Of a stretch of 64,000 bases of DNA, positions 23,573 through 32,596 are shown piece by piece (the first letter of the stretch is position 1; each line of letters opens with the position of its first letter). Below the pieces are notes generated by a model. It did no database searches, was not told where the DNA came from, and saw only the letters and a list, made by a program, of their open reading frames with translations. Source of the stretch: Vulcanimicrobiota bacterium (GTDB taxonomy: Bacteria > Vulcanimicrobiota > Xenobia > Xenobiales > Xenobiaceae); the NCBI GenBank assembly GCA_944322965.1, contig CALUQR010000003.1, positions 62,001-126,000 on the forward strand, written 5' to 3'. Position numbers and translations under genes: made by a program.

Positions 23573-25870
23573 TTACTCCAGCAACTGGGCCTCTAAGTAG
23601 GGGACGGGAACTACCTCCCCCGGCGACCCCTCAAAGCGCACCCACAATTTTCCGCTAGCAATAAAGGCCACCCGCCCCTTACCCTTACCCGGCGCGGTCA
23701 CCGTACAACCGGGCGGGAATTTTAAAGCGATCTGGCGCCGCCTAAAAGTCTTATTGGCGCTGGGAGCTAACTTAATCTGCCGCTCCGCGCCGCCCTTAGT
23801 CTGCAGATTAGCCCTCTGCTCCTCCACTAACTGGCGCTCGGCGGCCCTAAAGCCCTCGCCGGAGCGCAAACGCTCCAAAGTCTTGCGAGAGCGCCAATCC
23901 TCGTCGGCCCGCACCTCTACCGCCCCGCCCGGAGCCTCATACATAAAGCGCGAGAGCTCCGAATCGATGGCGTAACCCTGCTCTAAACGCTGAGAAGCGG
24001 CCGTAATGTAGAGTAACTCCTTAGCCCTAGTTAAACCGACATAACAGAGGCGCCGCTCCTCCTCTATCCCCCGCTCGCCCTCCTCTAAAGAACGGCGGTG
24101 GGGCAATAAGCCCTCCTCTAAGCCCACTAAAAAGACGATGGGGAACTCTAAACCCTTCGACGTGTGAACGGTCATCAATAATAACTTGTCCTGCTCCTCC
24201 TCTTCCTCGCCTAACTCATCTTGGGTAGAGAGGAGGGAGACCTCGCTTAAAAAAGCCCGCAGCGGCAGATCCTCCTGACTCTGGGAACCGTACTCCCCAA
24301 AGCGCTTATCGAATTCGCTCAAGACATTTAAAAGCTCGTCGATATTGTGGACCCGATCCTTATCCTCTTCTAGCTCGCTCTCCACTAAGCGCTGCCGATA
24401 ACCGCTATCTTGCAAGATAGTACCTACCAACTGGAAGAGCTGACACTGGGGATCTAAAGCCTCCTCGCTGCGCTCTTGCAGCCATTGGTAGAGATTACGA
24501 CAGCGCTTAGCTAAAGCGGGACCCACCCCCGCCCGGTCGGCTAAGGCCAGAGCGTGTAGGACGGGCATCTGACTGTGGGCCGCAAACTCTACTATCTTGT
24601 GCAAGGTACCCTCCCCGATGCCGGGCGTGTTGGCGATAATGCGCCCCAAAGCGATAGAGTCGCTGGGATTGGCCATAGCCTGCAAGTAAGCTAAAATATC
24701 GCGCACCTCGCGCCTATCGTAGAAGCGACGCCCCCCTACGATCTCGTAGGCTATCCCCTCCTCCCGCAAGAGCACGTCTTCAAAACTGCGACTCTGGAAG
24801 TTGGTGCGATAGAGGATGGCGATATCGCTATAATGGTAACCGCACTGGCGCACCAACAATTTGCAAGCGCTAATTACAAAGCGGGCCTCGGCCCGACTAT
24901 TCTCCGCTAAGTAGATGCAAGGGGGATGGCCCTCCCGATTCTGACTCCACAACTCCTTAGCTTTGCGCCCCGTATTGTGGCCTACTACGGCGTTAGCCAC
25001 ATCTAAGATCTGCTGGGTCGAGCGGTAATTTTGCTCTAACTTCACCACCTTGGCCTGAGGAAAGTCCTCCTCAAAGCGCAAGATAATAGAAATATCCGCC
25101 CCGCGAAAACCGTAGATGCTCTGGTCGTCGTCGCCCACTACGCAAAAGTTCTGCTCAGGCCCAATTAAAAGGCGCAAGAGCTCGTACTGGATGGGATTTA
25201 CATCCTGGAACTCGTCCACCAAAATGTAGTGCAGATGCTGGCGGTACTTCTCCCGCACCTCGGGCTGGTTGCTCAAAAGATCGACCGTATAGAGCAAGAT
25301 GTCGTCAAAATCTAAGGAGTCGTTGGCCCGCAGGCGCTCGTTATAAGCCCTAAAGATGGGGGCCAACATTCGCTCTTGGTTGAGCAATAAGTTGAGATCG
25401 TCGGGGCCCTGGCGCTTATTCTTATAGCGGCTGATCGTCGAGAGCAGATCGCGGGGCGGGAATTTAGAGCTGTCGACGTTGAGGTCGCGCAAGATCTCCC
25501 GCATGAGCGCCAATTGGGCCTCCGTATCGTAGATGGAGAAGTTGGCGCTGACATCTAAGTATTGGGCCTCGCGGCGCAACCAACGCGCGCAAACGGAGTG
25601 GAAGGTCCCCACGTTAGCTAAGAAACCGGCCCCACAGAGGTTGGCGATGCGCTCGCTCATCTCGCGGGCCGCCTTATTGGTGAAGGTCACCGCCAAGATC
25701 TGGGAGCGCTTAGCCAACTGATTCTCTAAGATCCAGGCGATGCGCTTGGTCAAGACCGTCGTCTTGCCGCTGCCCGCCCCGGCTAAGATGAGTAGCGGCC
25801 CCTCGGTAGTCGTGACCGCCGCCTCCTGCTCGGGATTTAGCCCCTCTAAGATCTCCCGCTCTAAACCCAT
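23573..25870 (-). CDS. pcrA: PcrA/UvrD-type superfamily 1A DNA helicase
   Basis: This ATP-dependent 3'-5' helicase serves nucleotide-excision and replication-conflict repair. All SF1A motifs are present: LAGAGSGKTT (Walker A, about residues 30-39), VDEFQDVNPIQYELL (II), GDDDQSIYGFRGA (III), NYRSTQQIL (IV), VHTSKGLEFPIVFLVG (V) and EERRLCYVGLTRAK (VI). The last ~40 residues (KGKGRVAFIASGKLWVRF) form the small Tudor-like domain found in PcrA, used for RNA polymerase contact in characterised homologues. The 765 residues are typical. It begins 50 bp after the MMPL gene on the same strand. Confidence 0.96.
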   Translation of the reverse strand: MGLEREILEGLNPEQEAAVTTTEGPLLILAGAGSGKTTVLTKRIAWILENQLAKRSQILAVTFTNKAAREMSERIANLCGAGFLANVGTFHSVCARWLRREAQYLDVSANFSIYDTEAQLALMREILRDLNVDSSKFPPRDLLSTISRYKNKRQGPDDLNLLLNQERMLAPIFRAYNERLRANDSLDFDDILLYTVDLLSNQPEVREKYRQHLHYILVDEFQDVNPIQYELLRLLIGPEQNFCVVGDDDQSIYGFRGADISIILRFEEDFPQAKVVKLEQNYRSTQQILDVANAVVGHNTGRKAKELWSQNREGHPPCIYLAENSRAEARFVISACKLLVRQCGYHYSDIAILYRTNFQSRSFEDVLLREEGIAYEIVGGRRFYDRREVRDILAYLQAMANPSDSIALGRIIANTPGIGEGTLHKIVEFAAHSQMPVLHALALADRAGVGPALAKRCRNLYQWLQERSEEALDPQCQLFQLVGTILQDSGYRQRLVESELEEDKDRVHNIDELLNVLSEFDKRFGEYGSQSQEDLPLRAFLSEVSLLSTQDELGEEEEEQDKLLLMTVHTSKGLEFPIVFLVGLEEGLLPHRRSLEEGERGIEEERRLCYVGLTRAKELLYITAASQRLEQGYAIDSELSRFMYEAPGGAVEVRADEDWRSRKTLERLRSGEGFRAAERQLVEEQRANLQTKGGAERQIKLAPSANKTFRRRQIALKFPPGCTVTAPGKGKGRVAFIASGKLWVRFEGSPGEVVPVPYLEAQLLE

Positions 25871-25920
25871 ACTCTCCCAGCGCCTCCTCCCAGGCTCTCC
25901 CCCCTCTCTACTCCGCCACC

Positions 25921-28722
25921 CTAATGTAAGCGCAACTTATAACCACAATAACGACGCAAGACGTTGATAACCGCCGGCAACATGATCGTGGAGGTCAATA
26001 AGTTGGTGCTGACCCCTAAGGTCATCACTAAACCTAAAGTCGCTACCCCTTGGTGTTGGGCGTCGATCATGGTAGCAAAGCCCATGATAGTAGTCAAAGC
26101 GGCTAAAGTGATGGAGGGGCCGGTAGAGTGGCCAAAGATCCCTACGCTATTATCCTCCGCCACCCGGTGGATGATATGCATCCCAAAGACTAAGCCGATC
26201 CCCAAGATGAGGGGCAAGGCCAAGAAGTTGGCGCTATTAAAGTTGACGCCCAAGTAACCCATTAAACCGACCATCCACACGATGCCGACGACTTTCGGTA
26301 AGAGGGCTAAGATAGCGATCCCCAACTTGCGAAAATGGATTAAGAGCAAGACCCCAATCGCAGCCAGCGCCCAAACGCCCGCCTCTTCGTTGGAAGTGCG
26401 CAACTCTTGGCAGTCGTAATAGGCCATAATGGGCATACCTACGATCTGGGGGCAGACCCCCTGCACCTCGCGCACGAAGCGCTCTTGGGCCGAGCGTTCC
26501 CAAATATTCTCTTTGGGAAAGACCCGTACTTGGATGAGACCGTTGCGCCCGATCTCCCGCTGGCGCAGATTCTGAGGGATATCCTCTATAGTGAGCGGAG
26601 GGGCGTCTACCTGATCCTTTAAGAAGAGGACTAACTCCCGCAAGCTCTGGTAAAATTGGCGCTCGAAGGCGTCTAAACCGTGCTCTATGGGGCCGGGACC
26701 CATCTGGGCCATCTCTTTAAATAATTTATTTAAGTCTCGCTCGATAGCCTTAGCCTCTTGGCGGACCTTTAAATCCTGGCTCAACTTTAAGCGCTCTAAA
26801 AGCTCACTAGTCTCTTGGGCGTTGCCCTCAAAACTGTGGGCTAAGGCCTTAAATTCGGGCAGACGGCTCTGGTCTATATTGCGCTCTGGTACCCGGGGTA
26901 CGGGGATCTGGGCTACCTCTTGGACGATATGGCGCAGGTAAGGCAACTTTTCCTGGTAACCGCTAGGCACGAGCATGGCCACCGTCTCCACGCTAGAGAC
27001 CGAGGGCAGCTTATTAAACTCCTCCGCCCACTGGCAGGCCTCCTGGACGCTAGAGGCCAGGGCGATACCGCACAGTAGGGAGTGCTCGCTAGAATTTATG
27101 AGGTGCAACTCCGTGCGCACCGACTGCAGCCCCTTAGCTTGCAAGTTGAGTAAGTTGTAATCGTAATGGACGCGCGTCCCGTACCAGGAAGCTAAGGCCG
27201 TCAAGAGGACGCAAACTACTACCACTACCCCGCTATGGGCCAAAAGGCGGCGCTCCAGCCGGGCTAAGACCGCAAATTGGGAGATCCCCTTAGCGACGTA
27301 AGGGCGCTGGGGATCTTCGCGCAAGTAGATGAGCGCCGGCAAGACTAAGCTCATGGCGCTATAACAGAGCAAGATACCGCTCCCGGCGATAATACCCAGC
27401 TCGGCGATCCCCGTAAAATCGGTAAAGGCTAAGACGTAGAAGGCTAAGGCGGTGCTGACCGCTCCGGTCAGATTCTCATAACCCGCCCCACAGAGCGTAG
27501 TGCGCATCACTTGGCGCACGTCGTTAGAGCGCAGGCGCTCCTCGTCGTAGCGGTAGATAAAGTGGATACCGAAGTCGATGCCTAGACCCATCAAGATGGT
27601 GGCAAAGGTGACCGTCAATAAGTTGAGGTGGCCGATAACTAGGGTCGTAAAACCCATAGTCCAACCTACGCCCACTACTAAGGTACAGACGGCCATTAAG
27701 GGGCGGCTCCACTCCCTAAAGGCCCAGATAAAGATAAAGGCGATTAAGACTAAGGAGAGGAGCGCGGAGCGCATAGAGTCCTGGGTAGAGGCCTCCGCCT
27801 CGTCGACGCTTAAGACTATCTCCCCCGTCACCCCCACAATGACGGCGGTATGGGTCTTCTCTAAGCTGGCGATAATCTGGCGCAGCCTAGCTACCGCCTT
27901 CTGGGAAGAGACGTCGCTTCCCTCGCCCTCTTTATAAGTAGGCCGACAGAGGAGGGCGTAAAAGCGACCGTTAGAGATGGTATTATACTGGATAATGCGC
28001 TCTCCAGAGAGCATCCCGCTCAAAGCCTCCGCCCCCTCCGCGCCTCCAAAGTGGTCGGTTAGCTCCTCGATCCAGGGGGAGACGTATTGGGCCCGGCCCC
28101 TACTCTCCATACTGAGGGTAAAGAGCTCAATAAAGCGGCGCACCATAGGCAAGAGGGGGGCGATCTGCTCTACTTGGAAGTGGCCGGAAGAGGTATCGAC
28201 AAAGGAGCTAGACTCCGTCAAGAGCTGGGGCAACCCCTTAGAGGCCGCCAATTTGGCCACTAGTTCCCGCTGCTCCCCCAATTGGACCGAGAGGTCGGCC
28301 AACTGCTCCTTACTCAGGTAGTGGAGGGCGTAGTTGCGCAAAAAGGTCAGATCTACCTTCTCAAAGACCGCCTGGAAGGTCTGCGGCTCGGCCCGCAAGC
28401 GGCGCGCCAGATCGTCAATAAAGGCCTGACGCTGGGCGGCCGTCCCGTCCTCCACCACTACTACTATATCTTCCGCCTTGGGGAAAGCCTCAGTATAGCG
28501 ATCTTGCTCAGCCTGCAGACCGGCAGAACGCTTAATGAGGTTGGCCTGGTCGGGGTCGAAGGTCAGATACTTAGCCGTATAGACCATAGAGGCTAGACAA
28601 CTGATTACCGCCGCTACGATAATGAGGCGCGCGTAGCGACAGTCGAAGTCGGCCAGCCAGGAGAGCAGGCGCAAGATCCAGGTAGGTGAAGGGGCGGGGG
28701 CGGGCCCCGGAGAGGAGGCCAT
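25921..28722 (-). CDS. MMPL/RND family exporter, HpnN-like
   Basis: This 933-residue inner-membrane RND-type exporter consists of two repeats, each with one helix, a large periplasmic loop and five to six more helices. The N terminus is Pro/Ala-rich, then a helix at ~32-50. The first loop (TFDPDQANLIKRSAGLQAEQ; YTEAFPKAEDIVVVVEDG) matches the style of the hopanoid exporter HpnN. The helix pack GLGIDFGIHFIYRYDEER contains the family's Asp in the proton-relay helix, echoed by GIGLVFGMHIIHRV in repeat 2. It follows the radical SAM gene by 4 bp. Lipid export is the likely role; hopanoid specificity is unproven because no squalene cyclase is in the window. Confidence 0.88.
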   Translation of the reverse strand: MASSPGPAPAPSPTWILRLLSWLADFDCRYARLIIVAAVISCLASMVYTAKYLTFDPDQANLIKRSAGLQAEQDRYTEAFPKAEDIVVVVEDGTAAQRQAFIDDLARRLRAEPQTFQAVFEKVDLTFLRNYALHYLSKEQLADLSVQLGEQRELVAKLAASKGLPQLLTESSSFVDTSSGHFQVEQIAPLLPMVRRFIELFTLSMESRGRAQYVSPWIEELTDHFGGAEGAEALSGMLSGERIIQYNTISNGRFYALLCRPTYKEGEGSDVSSQKAVARLRQIIASLEKTHTAVIVGVTGEIVLSVDEAEASTQDSMRSALLSLVLIAFIFIWAFREWSRPLMAVCTLVVGVGWTMGFTTLVIGHLNLLTVTFATILMGLGIDFGIHFIYRYDEERLRSNDVRQVMRTTLCGAGYENLTGAVSTALAFYVLAFTDFTGIAELGIIAGSGILLCYSAMSLVLPALIYLREDPQRPYVAKGISQFAVLARLERRLLAHSGVVVVVCVLLTALASWYGTRVHYDYNLLNLQAKGLQSVRTELHLINSSEHSLLCGIALASSVQEACQWAEEFNKLPSVSSVETVAMLVPSGYQEKLPYLRHIVQEVAQIPVPRVPERNIDQSRLPEFKALAHSFEGNAQETSELLERLKLSQDLKVRQEAKAIERDLNKLFKEMAQMGPGPIEHGLDAFERQFYQSLRELVLFLKDQVDAPPLTIEDIPQNLRQREIGRNGLIQVRVFPKENIWERSAQERFVREVQGVCPQIVGMPIMAYYDCQELRTSNEEAGVWALAAIGVLLLIHFRKLGIAILALLPKVVGIVWMVGLMGYLGVNFNSANFLALPLILGIGLVFGMHIIHRVAEDNSVGIFGHSTGPSITLAALTTIMGFATMIDAQHQGVATLGLVMTLGVSTNLLTSTIMLPAVINVLRRYCGYKLRLH

Positions 28723-28726
28723 AGAC

Positions 28727-29803
28727 TTAAATACTACTCAACCAGTGGCTATTTTCGCCCACCGCCCGCAGGGAGACTAAATTGGAGAGATTGAACCAAT
28801 GTTTGAGCATCAATCCCCACTTGCCGCAACAGGCGGCGTGGACCCCGTCGGAGAGGGAGACGGCGCATTGCTGCATGACGCTGGCGTCGCGGTAACAGTC
28901 GATCATACATTCAGTACAACCGTCGCGCACTAATTGGCTGCCATTAAATTGGAAGACGTGGCACATGGGGGTGCGCCAATTACAACAGCGCCACAGCTGG
29001 AGGTCCCAATCTAAATAGAACTGCTTAAAGCCGCCCAGACAGACGAAGCGCTGGGGCTTACCGTCTAAGAAGTTATGCATGTCGGCTAAGGAGGCGCTGG
29101 GATTTAAGACCCGATATTTCTTTTTAAGCTCTAAGACCTGATCGATTAACTGGTGCAGCTCCTCTTTAGTGTAGTCGACTAATTCCGACTCCTTGCAGCC
29201 CAAATAGTTGGAGTCTAAGGTCTGGAGCGGGAAGGAGAAGGTCACCCCCTCAAAGCCCATCTTCTCTAAGGTGGCCGGTAAGAGCTGAAGGTCCCCCAAG
29301 ATGCGGCTCAAAGTGACGGAGGCCACCCGCCCCACCTTATGCTGGGCGAAGTACTTATTGGCCTGGGTAATGCGCTCTGTCACTCCGGGCAGGCCGCGGT
29401 TCTCTTCGCTCACTAAAGGATCGACGGAATCGACGGAGATAATTACCTCTTGTAAGCCCCGCTCCGTCAATCTCTGGGCCTTTTCGGCGCTCAGGGTAGA
29501 GCCGTTGGTGACGATCATGGACTGCATACCCAATTCGCGGCAGCGCTCCATAAAGGGCTCTAAATAGGGGTTAATAGTAGGCTCGCCGCCCGTAAAGATG
29601 ACAAAGCGCACCCCGTTGCGCCACAAGCTCTCTAGAGCCCTAATCCCCGGCTCTAACTGGACTAAAGTCCGGGGGCCGTTGGCCTTCTCCCTGGAGAAGC
29701 CGCAAAATTCGCATTTGGCGTTACAGGCGTTGGTGATGGCAAATTGGCAGGTCCCCGGCCCCCCGTCTAGGACGACCTGCTCTAAGATCTCTTTCCAGTT
29801 CAC
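28727..29803 (-). CDS. Radical SAM protein with cysteine-rich C terminus
   Basis: The 358-residue enzyme has the radical SAM cluster motif C27-x3-C31-x2-C34 (ACNAKCEFCGF), the SAM-binding FTGGEPTINP, and a MIVTNGS strand, so it should cleave SAM to a 5'-deoxyadenosyl radical. The last third has many cysteines (RCCNWRTPMCHV, GCTECMIDCYRD, ACCGKW), which suggests an auxiliary Fe-S cluster of SPASM/twitch type. The start is GTG with GGAGGGA upstream. It lies between a small EamA transporter and an MMPL exporter in one operon, so a lipid or membrane-related substrate is plausible. No specific reaction can be named. Confidence 0.88.
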   Translation of the reverse strand: MNWKEILEQVVLDGGPGTCQFAITNACNAKCEFCGFSREKANGPRTLVQLEPGIRALESLWRNGVRFVIFTGGEPTINPYLEPFMERCRELGMQSMIVTNGSTLSAEKAQRLTERGLQEVIISVDSVDPLVSEENRGLPGVTERITQANKYFAQHKVGRVASVTLSRILGDLQLLPATLEKMGFEGVTFSFPLQTLDSNYLGCKESELVDYTKEELHQLIDQVLELKKKYRVLNPSASLADMHNFLDGKPQRFVCLGGFKQFYLDWDLQLWRCCNWRTPMCHVFQFNGSQLVRDGCTECMIDCYRDASVMQQCAVSLSDGVHAACCGKWGLMLKHWFNLSNLVSLRAVGENSHWLSSI

Positions 29804-29860
29804 ATTCCCTCCAAAAATTTGAGCGCTCTTAGGAAAAGTCTCTCCCCCGCCCTCCTGAGC

Positions 29861-30229
29861 TTAAGAGACTACGACTACTATGACCCCGCCGAAAATAACC
29901 AAAGTCCCCACCCAGCGGGCCAAGGAGACGTGCTCTTGTAAGTAGAGTTTAGCTAAGAAGGCGTTCACTACGTAATTGAGAGCCGTCATGGGCAAGAGCA
30001 GAGAGAGATCGGCTTTAGAGAGGAGGGTCAACCAGATGGCAAAGGAGCAGATTAAAAGGCCGATGCCCCCCAAAACGGAGCCGTTGCTCACTACTAAGCG
30101 CACGACGCGCCAGATATCCCTCCAACTGCGCACCGAGAGATCTAAGTGGCGCATCCCCTTGGAGATCAGCACGTCGCCCACCGCCGTGACTAAGACGCCA
30201 ATGAGCATCAACACTATTACTGAGGTCAT
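29861..30229 (-). CDS. Small EamA/DMT-superfamily transporter, four helices
   Basis: This 122-residue membrane protein has four hydrophobic helices: one at the N terminus, one around ~57-75, one in LPMTALNYVVNAFLAK and one at the C-terminal end (LGTLVIFGGVIVVVVS-like). It is half of a normal ten-helix EamA protein and similar in size to ArnE/EmrE-type subunits that work as dimers. It is the first gene of an EamA-radical SAM-MMPL-pcrA run on the minus strand. The context suggests flipping of a lipid-linked or small amphipathic compound. Substrate unknown. Confidence 0.85.
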   Translation of the reverse strand: MTSVIVLMLIGVLVTAVGDVLISKGMRHLDLSVRSWRDIWRVVRLVVSNGSVLGGIGLLICSFAIWLTLLSKADLSLLLPMTALNYVVNAFLAKLYLQEHVSLARWVGTLVIFGGVIVVVVS

Positions 30230-30409
30230 AACCTGCGCCCCCTTCGCGCTCTGTGGGAAGGGCCCTTTCCCCTCTCCTGCTAGCGCCCCAAGTGGAGAGT
30301 TAATAGAGGTAGGTAGAGAGAATTTGAGAAGAGGCAGGCATTGAGAGATAGGCCTAAAAATAAGAGGCCGGTAATTTATACTTGACTAGTTGAGGAAACT
30401 TTCCCGGAC

Positions 30410-31648
30410 ATGTACAACGCACGGAACGGCTTAAAGATACTGGTCTTTGGACTCTGCCTGTGGTTGGGGGCGCTCATTAGCTCTCAGCCCCTCTCCGCCC
30501 AAGCCAACCCCATCAAAAAGGAGTCCGTCATCTGTCTCCAAGCGGATAAAGCGGGCCAACCCACCTACTCTACGGCGGTAGTCGTCCTGACGGGAGAGCA
30601 AGACTGTCAAGTCCTAACTACTTACGAAGCCGTCCAAGGGGCCTCGCGGCTGACGGCGGTGGCGGCGGGCTACAATCCGGTGCCGGCTAAGATCTTGCGC
30701 TTCGCTCCCGAAGCTAACCTAGCCCTCCTAGAGGTGCCCATCCCCAAATTGCCGGCGGTGCGCCTAGGGGACGCCCAGCTCCTCAAAAATGACACCCCCC
30801 TAGTCCTGACCTGGGGCGTGCCCGTCCTCTCCGGCTCCGTCCTGACCTCCTTTGAGATGACTAGCCGCAAGGGTACCTTCCTCGACCTGCTCAACCGCCC
30901 CACCGGTCCGGTGGCCCGCGTGCGTATGGAGCAGCCCACCCCCGACAATACCTCCGGAGCCTTAGTCTACGCTCCCAGCTCGGGCGAGTTGGTCGGTATC
31001 TCCCTCTCCTTCGAAGCCTCGGTGCGCAACCACTTTATGCGCTTTATGATCCCCGTCTTCTTAGCTAGCGCCCTCTCCTCCAACTTAAATACCTCCTCCG
31101 ACGCGGTAGTCAATATTAGAGTCTTAGATGGCGCCCAAGCTCCGGTGGCCGCCGGCGGCACTCCGCCCGAAGAGGGTTTGACTACCACCCAAGGGGTAAT
31201 GATCGTCGTAGGAGCCTTAGTCTTAGTCCTGGGGATCGCCTATTTCGTCTTACGTCCCAAAAAGAAACCCATCGTCCCCTTCTCCGTGGTACCCCTCTTC
31301 CCCGAGAGTATGGAAGCGGCTTTCGTCTCCGCCGACGGCCAACTCTTGCCTATGGATAAGGACGTCATTACCATCGGGCGCGGCCAAGATAACGACTGGG
31401 TCATTAAGGACGCCAGCGTCTCCGGGCGTCACGCGCGTCTGCGCCGCCCGCGCCATGGCAGCACTTGGGAATTGGAAGATCTGGGCTCTACTAACGGCAC
31501 GATCGTGCGCGGGCGGCGCATGGGCCGCAGCGACAACGTCCGTCCGGGCGATATTATCCAGTTCGGCCACCACTATCAGGTCAAATTTATGACCCGAGCG
31601 GAGTCGGTAATGCTCAATTCCGATTCTAGGCCCATTATCCACGGCTAA
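30410..31648 (+). CDS. Membrane protein: trypsin-like pseudoprotease domain, one helix, FHA domain
   Basis: The 412-residue protein has a signal segment (~9-30), an exported domain (~35-225), one membrane helix (~262-281) and a cytoplasmic FHA domain (~318-395: TIGRGQDNDW, SVSGRHARL, LGSTNGT). The exported domain has the strand order of HtrA/trypsin proteases: LTTYEAV for LTNAHVV, ANLALLEV for DLALLKV, DNTSGALV for GNSGGPLV. The triad positions are therefore Glu73, Asn103 and Thr181 instead of His, Asp and Ser, so it should not cut peptides. Inference: an outside-sensing domain wired to a phosphothreonine-binding domain. The kinase gene starts 12 bp downstream, so the pair is likely a signalling unit. 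Confidence 0.85.
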   Translation: MYNARNGLKILVFGLCLWLGALISSQPLSAQANPIKKESVICLQADKAGQPTYSTAVVVLTGEQDCQVLTTYEAVQGASRLTAVAAGYNPVPAKILRFAPEANLALLEVPIPKLPAVRLGDAQLLKNDTPLVLTWGVPVLSGSVLTSFEMTSRKGTFLDLLNRPTGPVARVRMEQPTPDNTSGALVYAPSSGELVGISLSFEASVRNHFMRFMIPVFLASALSSNLNTSSDAVVNIRVLDGAQAPVAAGGTPPEEGLTTTQGVMIVVGALVLVLGIAYFVLRPKKKPIVPFSVVPLFPESMEAAFVSADGQLLPMDKDVITIGRGQDNDWVIKDASVSGRHARLRRPRHGSTWELEDLGSTNGTIVRGRRMGRSDNVRPGDIIQFGHHYQVKFMTRAESVMLNSDSRPIIHG

Positions 31649-31660
31649 GTATTAAGAGTC

Positions 31661-32551
31661 TTGCGCCATTCTTTGCGTGCCCAAATAGCCCAACGCTACC
31701 GCGTGTTGGGCTATTTGGGCGAAGGGGCCCAAAGTTACGTCTACTTAGTGAGCGATAACCGCCGCCCCCAAGCCCGTTGGGCCTTAAAACAGCTGCGCCT
31801 AAGCGAGTTGCCTGAATCGGAGCGCCCCTCAGCTTTGAGCCTCTTCCAACGCGAAGGGGAGATCTTAGCCCGCCTCCACCACCAGGCCCTGCCCAAATTG
31901 ATCGATCAGGGCCATCCTACCGGAGAAGATCCCTACCTCGTTATGGAGCGCGTCCTGGGCCAGCCCTTAGACGAACTCTTAGCCCAGCGCCTGCGCCCCC
32001 TGCGCGTCGTCGAAGCCCTGCCCTTAGCCCTGCAAATTACCCACCTCTTAGGGGCCCTGCACCACCAAGATCCGCCCATCATCTACCGCGATCTAAAGCC
32101 CTCTAACTTAATCTTAGCCCCTAGCGGCATGGTGCGCCTCATAGACTTTGGTATCGCCCGCTTCCGCACCCCCACCTCTACTAAAGATACCCAAGAGTTG
32201 GGGACCCCCGGTTTCTGCGCTCCCGAACAGTACCGCGGCCACTCCTGGCCCCAGAGCGACATCTACTCCTTAGGGGTCACCCTCTACTATATGTTGACCC
32301 TCCGCGACCCTCAGAGTATGAGCTTTAGGTTCCCCCCCTTAGAAGAAGAGATAGGGGCCCCGCCCGCTCTCTCCCAACTGGTAGCCCGCTGCCTAGAATT
32401 AGATCACACTAAACGCCCAGCCGACGTGGACGAAGTCCGCTGCGGGCTCTTCCAGGTCCTGCAAAATTACCACGCCCCCCAAAATAGGGAGACCCAACCA
32501 CTAACCTTAGGACTCCAACACTTGAGCCGCCACCTGGCCCTCCTAGAGTAA
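31661..32551 (+). CDS. Soluble Hanks-type serine/threonine protein kinase
   Basis: This 296-residue kinase domain has no membrane segment. Conserved elements are the Gly loop GEGAQSYVYLV (~20-30), VAIK-type lysine in WALKQL (~43), IYRDLKPSN (~142; HRD is YRD), LIDFGIAR and the CAPEQY activation-segment end. The C-terminal ~20 residues are a short tail. It starts at TTG 31661 (or TTG 31673), 12 bp after the FHA gene, with only AAGAG upstream. A perfect 16-bp inverted repeat covers codons 7-20. It likely phosphorylates threonines read by the FHA partner. Confidence 0.93.
   Translation: MRHSLRAQIAQRYRVLGYLGEGAQSYVYLVSDNRRPQARWALKQLRLSELPESERPSALSLFQREGEILARLHHQALPKLIDQGHPTGEDPYLVMERVLGQPLDELLAQRLRPLRVVEALPLALQITHLLGALHHQDPPIIYRDLKPSNLILAPSGMVRLIDFGIARFRTPTSTKDTQELGTPGFCAPEQYRGHSWPQSDIYSLGVTLYYMLTLRDPQSMSFRFPPLEEEIGAPPALSQLVARCLELDHTKRPADVDEVRCGLFQVLQNYHAPQNRETQPLTLGLQHLSRHLALLE
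31679..31720 (+). repeat. Perfect 16-bp inverted repeat inside the kinase start
   Basis: GCCCAAATAGCCCAAC (31679-31694) and its exact complement (31705-31720) flank a 10-nt loop. It begins 18 nt after the TTG start codon and lies wholly in coding sequence, encoding AQIAQ...RVLGYLG. In the mRNA this is a strong hairpin in the ribosome-loading zone. Confidence 0.85.
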
Positions 32552-32596
32552 TTGTAAAGGGGGGCCGGGCGCTTAAAGATGGGCTCTAGCTTTTAA

